Source: Burkholderiales bacterium (lineage in GTDB: Bacteria; Pseudomonadota; Gammaproteobacteria; Burkholderiales; Casimicrobiaceae). From it: 7,661 nt of DNA. The stretch spans positions 1 through 7,661 of the forward strand of contig JAIRPA010000193.1 in the NCBI GenBank assembly GCA_031257235.1. The letters run 5' to 3'. The number at the start of each line of letters is the position of its first letter. Position 1 is the stretch's first letter. A program made the translations under genes and the position numbers. Under the pieces are notes generated by a model, which saw nothing but the letters and a program-made list of their open reading frames with translations, was not told the DNA's origin and ran no database searches. This document shows positions 1 to 5,088 of the stretch, piece by piece.

Positions 1-564
1 GTGCGTCCGTATGCGGGCGTGGCGTGGGAACATGAGTTCAACGGCAAGGGCAAGGTGACGACCAACGGGTTGCCGATTGAGGCGGCGAGCTTGAAAGGCA
101 GTTCGGGCGTGGCGGAAGTGGGCGTCTCCATCGGCAGAAAGAATGTCCGAACCACCCACACTCCGGCCACGGGGAATGTCAATGCGGGAACGGCAAACGC
201 CAACACCGACATGGGTAGCCATGCAGGGGCGAGTGATCGGGCGCCATCGCAAACGCCATCGCGGGTTCGTAGTACCGGCATTGCCTACGTGATCACCGGC
301 GACGGTAGCCATAACGCGCAAACGAAAGGCGGCGCGATGGTGGATGCCAACGCTCGTGCGGGCACGAGTTTGAACGCGAATGTCGGATCGAATGGCGGGA
401 ACGCCGTGGCGCTAGGTGTTGGGGCAAATGCGGATGCCACGCCACAAGAAGGCGAGGCGGGGATGAGCACGTCAGGCAATTGGACGTTTGACTTCACCGT
501 GACGGCGTACACCGGCAACCGCCGAGGCGCCGCAGGAACGGCGAAGTTTGTGTATCAATGGTAA
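1..564 (+). CDS. Autotransporter beta-barrel, C-terminal part (5' end outside window)
   Basis: The frame is open from base 1 to a TAA at 562-564. The first GTG is probably just an internal Val, so this is the last ~187 residues of a longer protein. An Ala-Gly-Val-Ala-Trp-Glu strand (residues 4-9), the KGSSGVAEVGVSIG segment (32-45), the WTFDFTVTAYTG strand (161-172) and the final strand ending in Phe-Val-Tyr-Gln-Trp (183-187) match the end of type V autotransporter translocator barrels. In these the last residue is aromatic and is read by the BAM machinery. The protein would sit in the outer membrane and carry a secreted passenger encoded upstream. Oddly, residues ~48-159 form a long low-complexity Ala/Asn/Gly/Thr insertion where a short turn is normal. 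The gene converges on the minus-strand operon. The family call is firm; passenger function is unknown. Confidence 0.85.
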   Translation: MRPYAGVAWEHEFNGKGKVTTNGLPIEAASLKGSSGVAEVGVSIGRKNVRTTHTPATGNVNAGTANANTDMGSHAGASDRAPSQTPSRVRSTGIAYVITGDGSHNAQTKGGAMVDANARAGTSLNANVGSNGGNAVALGVGANADATPQEGEAGMSTSGNWTFDFTVTAYTGNRRGAAGTAKFVYQW

Positions 565-570
565 AGCGTA

Positions 571-600
571 CGCCCAAAAGTGAAAACCTACTTTTGGGCG
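571..600 (+). repeat. Hairpin 1, 11-bp perfect stem downstream of the autotransporter
   Basis: CGCCCAAAAGT (571-581) pairs perfectly with 590-600 across an 8-nt loop. It starts 6 nt after the autotransporter stop and has no following T-run, so by itself it is a weak terminator candidate. It may protect the 3' end of the message. The CAAAAGT/ACTTTTG core resembles that of the hairpin at 801-825, its counterpart in the inverted module. Confidence 0.8.
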
Positions 601-611
601 GTAATCATTTC

Positions 612-645
612 CAAAAAATCGCGGGGAGACCCCGACGATTTTTTG
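612..645 (+). terminator. Bulged 34-nt hairpin, likely terminator of the autotransporter gene
   Basis: The left arm CAAAAAATCG plus CGGGG, a 3-nt loop AGA, and the right arm CCCCG, a bulged A (635), then CGATTTTTTG form a 10+5 bp stem. The GC core followed by T6 on the + strand fits an intrinsic terminator. The A6 on the other side means it could also act on minus-strand transcripts. It lies 47 nt past the autotransporter stop. A structurally equivalent inverted copy is at 756-789. Confidence 0.7.
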
Positions 646-650
646 CGTAG

Positions 651-670
651 GGGCGAGGCTTGCCTCGCCC
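651..670. repeat. Hairpin 3, GC-rich 9-bp stem
   Basis: GGGCGAGGC (651-659) pairs with GCCTCGCCC (662-670) around a TT loop, or as 8 bp around CTTG. It has no adjacent T-run, so it does not look like an intrinsic terminator. It is one of the inner hairpins of the array. Confidence 0.8.
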
Positions 671-676
671 GAAAAA

Positions 677-693
677 CGCCGCCAAAGGCGGCG
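677..693. repeat. Hairpin 4, 7-bp stem with AAA loop
   Basis: CGCCGCC (677-683) and GGCGGCG (687-693) pair perfectly around AAA. It directly abuts the next hairpin, which has the same 7-3-7 geometry and the same loop. Confidence 0.8.
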
Positions 694-710
694 GACGCGC
701 AAAGCGCGTC
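694..710. repeat. Hairpin 5, 7-bp stem with AAA loop
   Basis: GACGCGC (694-700) and GCGCGTC (704-710) pair perfectly around AAA. The stem sequence differs from hairpin 4 but the geometry and loop are identical, and there is no spacer between them. Confidence 0.8.
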
Positions 711-713
711 GTC

Positions 714-735
714 ATTGCGGGCTCCGACCCGCAAT
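714..735. repeat. Hairpin 6, 8-bp stem with CTCCGA loop
   Basis: ATTGCGGG (714-721) pairs with CCCGCAAT (728-735). It is preceded by GTC, giving a GTCATT-stem layout that I recall from dispersed palindromic repeats in several proteobacteria. That likeness is from memory and unchecked. Confidence 0.75.
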
Positions 736-755
736 CTGTTTTTTCGCTGTTGATA

Positions 756-789
756 CAAAAAAGTATCGGGCTTTGCCCGTACTTTTTTG
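756..789 (-). terminator. Bulged 34-nt hairpin, likely terminator of the minus-strand operon
   Basis: Read on the minus strand, CAAAAAAGTA plus CGGGC, loop AAA, GCCCG, a bulged A, then TACTTTTTTG form a 10+5 bp stem ending in a T6 run. It begins 7 nt after the PPTase stop codon, a normal place for an intrinsic terminator. It has the same lengths, bulge position and flanking bases as the 612-645 hairpin on the other strand, with paired positions exchanged in a compensated way. Confidence 0.75.
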
Positions 790-796
790 GTCATTC

Positions 797-1465
797 CTAC
801 CGGCAAAAAGTACTACTTTTTGCCGACCCCCCCGCACATAACGAAACCATAAACATGGGATCGGGCGCGCGCAAGGTGTGCGTCAGGCATTGGCGTTGAA
901 GTGCCGATACCTCCAAAGAACACCGGTCGGGCATCGACAAAAAAACGGAACTTAATTTATAAAACGCTTCTTTGATCGTCCACGCGCGGTATAAGTCTTG
1001 AAGATTTTTAGGATAAGATGCCGGCTTTTCGTCGGTATATAAAAATTGTTGTAATACCGACGAGTCCCGTTTGAGGTCAATATATTCAATGTCCAACCCT
1101 AATAGATAAGACGAACTCACCGCGCACGCCACCCATGCGCGGCTGTGGGAAAGACTATAACCCACACCAAGCGGGGCATGATCCCAAAGGGAAGCAAGCG
1201 GCATTCCGTTGGGCGCGCGGCTGACCATGATTTGATGATCGTCGCGGCAAAGGGTTAGGGCAATGGCGCGCTTTAATAAAATACGCCCCAACAAAAACTG
1301 TTGGGCGCGAACGTTTCTTTTGAGGGTTTTGTAATGCGCCCAATCGCTTGGGTTGAGCCATGTTTGAGCAAGAGACTCCTGATGATTTTCTATCGAATCA
1401 ATACGCGCAAAAAAGAGGGTTGTTGCCAAGCGTTTGATCGACAAAACAAGAGGATGACCCCACAT
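797..1465 (-). CDS. 4'-phosphopantetheinyl transferase (Sfp type)
   Basis: This enzyme moves the phosphopantetheine arm of CoA onto a serine of an acyl carrier protein, turning apo-ACP into the holo form the polyene synthase needs. Family marks in the 222-residue protein are SLSHS (104-108), GLDIE (123-127, with Asp125 and Glu127 as likely Mg ligands) and WTIKEAFYK (162-170, the W-x-x-K-E-A motif). The length is normal for a compact Sfp-type enzyme. It is the last gene of the operon, with an ATG 3 nt after the stop of the upstream ketosynthase and no obvious Shine-Dalgarno, so it probably relies on coupling. The tail is odd: after a plausible last strand (MFMVSLC, 204-210) the frame crosses a G7 tract and a 25-bp palindrome, which supply Ser-Ala-Lys-Ser-Ser-Thr-Phe-Cys-Arg. 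The stop lies in the repeat spacer. Its ACP substrate is inferred from context. Confidence 0.92.
   Translation of the reverse strand: MWGHPLVLSIKRLATTLFFARIDSIENHQESLAQTWLNPSDWAHYKTLKRNVRAQQFLLGRILLKRAIALTLCRDDHQIMVSRAPNGMPLASLWDHAPLGVGYSLSHSRAWVACAVSSSYLLGLDIEYIDLKRDSSVLQQFLYTDEKPASYPKNLQDLYRAWTIKEAFYKLSSVFLSMPDRCSLEVSALQRQCLTHTLRAPDPMFMVSLCAGGSAKSSTFCR
801..825. repeat. Hairpin 8, 12-bp perfect palindrome inside the PPTase 3' end
   Basis: CGGCAAAAAGTA (801-812) and TACTTTTTGCCG (814-825) pair perfectly around a single C (813); in practice a few central pairs would open to form the loop. It lies wholly within the PPTase frame and encodes the last residues before the stop at 797-799. A run of seven C (827-833) sits two bases to its right. 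Confidence 0.85.
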
Positions 1466-1468
1466 ACG

Positions 1469-2701
1469 TCAAGCCACATACCGCTTAAAAATAATCGAAG
1501 AATTGATGCCGCCAAACGCAAAATTATTGGACATCACATATTCGCAATCCAACAGCCTGCCTTCGGCTTGAATATAATCCAGCGGCGCGCAGTTAGGATC
1601 AACCTGATCTAAATTAAGATTGCCCGCAAACCAGCCGCCTCTCATCATCTCGATACTGCACCACGCCTCAAGCGCGCCGCACGCCCCTAAAGTGTGACCG
1701 GTATAACCTTTGAGCGAAGCCATCGGAACGCGCTCGCCAAAAACACGATGGGTTGCGCGGGATTCCGCAATATCGCCGTTATTCGTCGCCGTGCCGTGCG
1801 CGTTGATGTAACCGATGGCATCGGGCGACAAAGCGGCGTCGGCAAGAGATTGGCGCATCGCCAAACCCATGGTTTCCGAATTGGGGTTGGTGATGTGCGT
1901 GCCGTCACTGTTTGCCCCATACCCGACAATCTCCGCGTAAATGGTGGCGCCGCGCGCTTTGGCGTGTTCGTACTCTTCAAGAATCAGCGTTCCCGCCCCT
2001 TCGCCTAAAACCAAACCGTCGCGCGCGGCATCAAAAGGACGCGGGGTGGTATGAGGCGCATCGTTTTTCACGCTGGTGGCAAAAAGCGTATCAAACACGG
2101 CAGCTTGAGTGGCGTCTAATTCTTCCGCGCCGCCGGCCACCATGATCAATTGACGCCCGAAGCGAATCGCTTCATAAGCATAGCCAATCCCCTGACTGCC
2201 GGACGTACACGCGCTCGACGTGGTGATGATGCGACCGGTGATCCCAAAGAACACCCCGATGTTGGTGGGCGCGGTATGGCTCATCATTTTGATATAAGTA
2301 TTGGCGGTGATGTTGCCTGTGGATTTTTCTAAAAGCATTCGACAAAAATCCGCAATCGCGGTGGGCGTGCCCGATGACGAGCCGTAAGCAATGCCGGCTT
2401 GCCCGCTTTTTAATAAGGGATCATCCAATAGCCCGGCATCAGCCAACGCCAACTCCGTCGCCCGCGCCGCCATCACGGCCACACGCCCCATACTGCGCAT
2501 GGTCTTACGATTGAAGCGATCCGATAAGGTAAAAGGCGCGGCGGGCGCGGCAAGATGCGTGTTCAAACCCTGATATTGTTTCCAATCTTCCATCACACAA
2601 ACGGCGTTTTTTCGGCTTTTCAATCTTGCCATGATCGTTGCCCAATCATTACCTATCGGGCTGATCCCCGCCATCCCCGTGACGACAACACGACGATTCA
2701 T
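1469..2701 (-). CDS. apeR: Beta-ketoacyl-ACP synthase, ApeR-like
   Basis: This thiolase-fold condensing enzyme (410 aa, FabF family) joins an acyl thioester to malonyl-ACP with loss of CO2. All catalytic residues are present: Cys165 in SSACTSGS, His302 in NAHGTATNNGD, Lys331 and His336 in KGYTGHTLGACGALE, and the NNFAFGG loop at 392-398. An active condensing enzyme is therefore expected, not a chain-length factor. The segment AEELDATQAAVFDTLFATS (192-210) is of the kind I associate with ketosynthases of APE clusters. The start is supported by a GGAGG six bases upstream and by an ATGA overlap with the ketoreductase stop. Its place last in the KS-DH-KR-KS order corresponds to apeR, described in Xenorhabdus as a separate homodimeric ketosynthase. 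A FabF-type role in ordinary fatty-acid synthesis is less likely given the neighbours. Confidence 0.88.
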   Translation of the reverse strand: MNRRVVVTGMAGISPIGNDWATIMARLKSRKNAVCVMEDWKQYQGLNTHLAAPAAPFTLSDRFNRKTMRSMGRVAVMAARATELALADAGLLDDPLLKSGQAGIAYGSSSGTPTAIADFCRMLLEKSTGNITANTYIKMMSHTAPTNIGVFFGITGRIITTSSACTSGSQGIGYAYEAIRFGRQLIMVAGGAEELDATQAAVFDTLFATSVKNDAPHTTPRPFDAARDGLVLGEGAGTLILEEYEHAKARGATIYAEIVGYGANSDGTHITNPNSETMGLAMRQSLADAALSPDAIGYINAHGTATNNGDIAESRATHRVFGERVPMASLKGYTGHTLGACGALEAWCSIEMMRGGWFAGNLNLDQVDPNCAPLDYIQAEGRLLDCEYVMSNNFAFGGINSSIIFKRYVA

Positions 2702-3423
2702 ATTAAACCTCCATTCACGGAAATCACTTGACGCGTAATATAAGCCGCGTCTTTGGACATTAAAAAACTTGCCAATGCCGCGACTTCATCGGCGGTTCCG
2801 ACGCGGCGCATCGGAATCATTTTGAGAATCTCTTCTATAGGCGCGTCTTTGATCATCTCGGTTTCAATCAATCCGGGCGCAATACAATTCACCGTAATGG
2901 CGCGACTGGCCAATTCTAAGGCTAAAGCCTTGGTCGCGCCGATGATGCCGGCTTTTGACGCGCTGTAATTGACCTGACCGCGATTGCCGATGATGCCGGA
3001 GACCGAGGCAAGGGTGATGATTCGTGCCGGCTTTTTGGCGCGCACCATGGGCATGATCAACGGATTTAATACATTGTAAAAACCATCAAGATTGGTGTGA
3101 ATGACGCTATCCCAATCGACGGGCGACATCGCGGGAAAGGCATTATCACGCGCGATGCCCGCGTTGCACACCACCCCGTAATAGATGCCGTATTGTTCGA
3201 TGTCGCGGGATAAAACCTCCAATGTTTGTTCCCGATCGGCAAGATCAAACTGTAAAACGCGGGATTGTCTGCCCATAGACACAATGGCGTTTGAAACCTC
3301 ATTGGCTTGATCTCGCGCTTTTGCGCAATGCACGATTACATCGTAACCTTCACGCGCGAGCTTTAACGCAATGGCTTTACCGATGCCTCGATTGGAGCCG
3401 GTGACAAGAACGGACGGGTTCAT
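2698..3423 (-). CDS. apeQ: 3-oxoacyl-ACP reductase, ApeQ-like (FabG family SDR)
   Basis: This short-chain dehydrogenase of 241 residues would reduce the 3-keto group to 3-hydroxy on the carrier protein with NADPH. The sequence shows the Rossmann motif TGSNRGIG (8-15), NAG (87-89), and the catalytic set Asn111, Ser140, Tyr153 and Lys157 (NYSASK). It ends in SVNGGLI, as in FabG. I place the start at the ATG of 3423, not the in-frame ATG 18 bases upstream. The 3423 ATG forms a 4-nt ATGA overlap with the dehydratase stop and has GGAAGGA 8 bases upstream; that Shine-Dalgarno would fall inside the longer form. It sits between the dehydratase and second ketosynthase, as apeQ does. Housekeeping FabG cannot be excluded by sequence alone, but the packing in a polyene operon argues against it. 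Confidence 0.9.
   Translation of the reverse strand: MNPSVLVTGSNRGIGKAIALKLAREGYDVIVHCAKARDQANEVSNAIVSMGRQSRVLQFDLADREQTLEVLSRDIEQYGIYYGVVCNAGIARDNAFPAMSPVDWDSVIHTNLDGFYNVLNPLIMPMVRAKKPARIITLASVSGIIGNRGQVNYSASKAGIIGATKALALELASRAITVNCIAPGLIETEMIKDAPIEEILKMIPMRRVGTADEVAALASFLMSKDAAYITRQVISVNGGLI
2708..2712 (-). promoter_or_regulatory. Strong Shine-Dalgarno for the ApeR-like ketosynthase
   Basis: On the minus strand GGAGG lies six bases before the ATG at 2701, inside the last codons of the ketoreductase. It is the best ribosome site in the operon and fixes the ketosynthase start. Confidence 0.8.
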
Positions 3424-3872
3424 GAAGTTAATCCTTCCCATAAGAGATGTTGATCGTGAGGTTTAAACGCGGTTAAGGTAGCTTCCGCGACCATCGCCCC
3501 GTTTTCTTTGACCGTGCAATCGTAAGACCCCATGCCGTTATCGGCGGCAAAGATGCGGGTGGCCTCAATGATTAAATGAGTGCCATCAGACAACTGTGCG
3601 CGGCTACATTGAAAACGTCGCGTTCCTAAGAGTAAGCCTAATTGCGGCGGAATGCCGGAAAGAAAATCCAGATACCCCGCGTGCGCCGCCACGGTCTGCG
3701 CCATGTATTCAATCGCCACCCATGAGCCGACACCGCCGCGCTCAAAAAATAAACTTTGAGGGGTAATGCGCACTTCACAACAAGCGGTAGTTTCGTCAAC
3801 ACTCAATAGCCGATCCAACAAAAACATTGTTTTCGTTTGAGGGATCAATTGTGATAAGTCAGGTAACGTCAT
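3420..3872 (-). CDS. apeP: Hotdog-fold dehydratase subunit, ApeP-like
   Basis: This 150-residue single-hotdog protein is related to FabZ/FabA 3-hydroxyacyl-ACP dehydratases and is expected to help remove water from the 3-hydroxyacyl chain. Supporting segments are the N-terminal LIPQTKTMFLLDRLLSV (9-25), WVAIEYMAQTVAAHAG (51-66, central helix with Glu55) and GLLLGTRRFQ (79-88). The His that FabZ carries 14 residues before this Glu is not there; Leu41-Phe42-Phe43 occupies the place. In APE systems ApeP works with a second hotdog protein, ApeI, so an active site shared with a partner encoded elsewhere is likely. The start overlaps the ketosynthase stop by 4 nt (ATGA), with a weak GAAAGA 8 bases upstream. 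It also overlaps the next gene by 4 nt. Confidence 0.85.
   Translation of the reverse strand: MTLPDLSQLIPQTKTMFLLDRLLSVDETTACCEVRITPQSLFFERGGVGSWVAIEYMAQTVAAHAGYLDFLSGIPPQLGLLLGTRRFQCSRAQLSDGTHLIIEATRIFAADNGMGSYDCTVKENGAMVAEATLTAFKPHDQHLLWEGLTS
3432..3438 (-). promoter_or_regulatory. Shine-Dalgarno deciding the ketoreductase start
   Basis: Minus-strand GGAAGGA lies 8 bases before the ATG at 3423. It would be inside the coding region if the upstream ATG at 3441 were used, so it supports the shorter, coupled start. Confidence 0.75.
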
Positions 3873-5056
3873 GGTGATGTTCTTTCAAAAACCAAACTGA
3901 CGTTCGCGCCGCCAAAGGCAAAAGAATTGCTCATCGCGCGACGAATCGGGCGAGACAGTGCCGTGCCGGGTTCCACGATTTTAAGGGGAGGCAACAAAGG
4001 ATCAACCACGCGATCCCATAAGTGAGGGGGTAACCGCCCTTCTTCGTTAGGGTCTTGCATCATCAACCAACAAAAAGCGGCTTCAATGGCACCCGCCGCC
4101 CCTAAAGTGTGACCGGTAAAAGGCTTAGTGGAGCTCACATAAACGTGACGACCGACAAGACGATCCACGGCTTTGGATTCCATCGCGTCGTTTTGCGGCG
4201 TTGCCGTTCCGTGTAAATTGATGTAGTCCAAATCCTGCGGGTTTGTGTGGGCGCGGGCAAGCGCGTGTTGCATGGCGGTATAAGCGCCGACTCCTTCAGG
4301 GGCGGGTGCTGAAATGTGATGCCCGTCAGAGGTTTCTCCCCATCCGGTCAAAGCCACGGCGGCAGGTTCACGGCTCATGATAAAAAGCGCGGCGCCTTCG
4401 CCTAAGTTAATGCCGTTACGGTTCGCGCTCAAAGGATTACAACGTTCATCGCTCACGGAATCCAACGAGCGAAACCCCGCCACGACAAACTCGCTTAAGG
4501 TATCCACGCCGCCGGTGATGACCGCATCGCACACGTTCATCTTGAGGCATCGTGCGGCGGCGGCGATGGCTTTTGCACTTGAGGCGCAGGCGCACGAGTG
4601 CGTCACCGCAATGCCGGAAGTTTTGAATAGATCGGAGATGAAAGAGGATAACGAAGCCAGCTCTTGCTGTTCGTAATGGTAAGAGGCAGGAAAGCGCGAA
4701 GTTTTTGTGCGTTCCAGGATGGCACGCTCGCCGTCCGAAATGCCTGAAGTGCTACTGCCGACCACCACGCCGATGCGTGACGCGCCATACCGACGGATGA
4801 CTTCATCGACTTGATCTTGAATTTGCGTTAAAGCGGCAAACGCCAATTGATTGTTACGGCTTTGATCTTGACGCGGGGCGATGTGATCAATCAAGGGCAG
4901 GGTTTGAGAAACAACGCCCAACGGTAAGGCGCGATCGGGCGAATAACGCGAGGTTTTAATCACGCCGGATTGGGGATGATCCCAAAGATGAGACGCGACT
5001 TCCTCACCGGTACTGCCCGCCGAACATAGGATACCTAGCGCGTTTAAATAAAACAT
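3869..5056 (-). CDS. apeO: Beta-ketoacyl-ACP synthase, ApeO-like
   Basis: This condensing enzyme of 395 residues extends the polyene with malonyl-ACP. Catalytic residues are visible: Cys157 in HSCACASSA, His282 in NLHGTATPQND, Lys311 and His316 in KPFTGHTLGAAGAIE, plus NSFAFGGAN (377-385). A second Cys, Cys155, lies two residues before the nucleophile, where Ala is usual. The frame stays open upstream to 5269, but I choose the ATG at 5056 because MFYLNALGILCSAG matches a normal ketosynthase first strand. The upstream part would overlap the exporter gene and has no ketosynthase character. The 32-nt gap to the exporter stop contains no clear Shine-Dalgarno. In APE systems ApeO pairs with the chain-length factor ApeC, which is not in this window. 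It shares fold and motifs with the second ketosynthase at 1469-2701 but is clearly divergent from it. Confidence 0.88.
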   Translation of the reverse strand: MFYLNALGILCSAGSTGEEVASHLWDHPQSGVIKTSRYSPDRALPLGVVSQTLPLIDHIAPRQDQSRNNQLAFAALTQIQDQVDEVIRRYGASRIGVVVGSSTSGISDGERAILERTKTSRFPASYHYEQQELASLSSFISDLFKTSGIAVTHSCACASSAKAIAAAARCLKMNVCDAVITGGVDTLSEFVVAGFRSLDSVSDERCNPLSANRNGINLGEGAALFIMSREPAAVALTGWGETSDGHHISAPAPEGVGAYTAMQHALARAHTNPQDLDYINLHGTATPQNDAMESKAVDRLVGRHVYVSSTKPFTGHTLGAAGAIEAAFCWLMMQDPNEEGRLPPHLWDRVVDPLLPPLKIVEPGTALSRPIRRAMSNSFAFGGANVSLVFERTSP

Positions 5057-5088
5057 GGGGTAAAAATAACAAATGGTATTGGGTGCGA

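Larger units (their letters stand above)
571..825. repeat. Composite array of eight hairpins with inverted terminal modules
   Basis: Eight inverted repeats lie in series: 571-600, 612-645, 651-670, 677-693, 694-710, 714-735, 756-789 and 801-825. They cover 199 of 255 bases. The outer pair on each side forms a module (hairpin, 11-nt spacer beginning GTA, 34-nt hairpin with a bulged A) present once on the + strand (571-645) and once on the - strand (825-756). The four inner hairpins are GC-rich with 2-6 nt loops. The array fills almost the whole gap between two convergent genes and extends into the 3' end of the minus-strand PPTase. The structure is read directly from the sequence. Its identity as a REP/BIME- or MITE-like element is inference, because no transposase or second copy is visible here. 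Confidence 0.85.

Noticed and set aside
571..825. CRISPR array or integron attC sites
   Set aside because: There is no constant repeat separated by unique spacers of even length, no cas or integrase gene, and the stems differ in sequence from one to the next.
660..899. Plus-strand open frame through the hairpin array
   Set aside because: It is made almost entirely of palindromic repeats and the reverse of the PPTase end, with no recognisable protein features.
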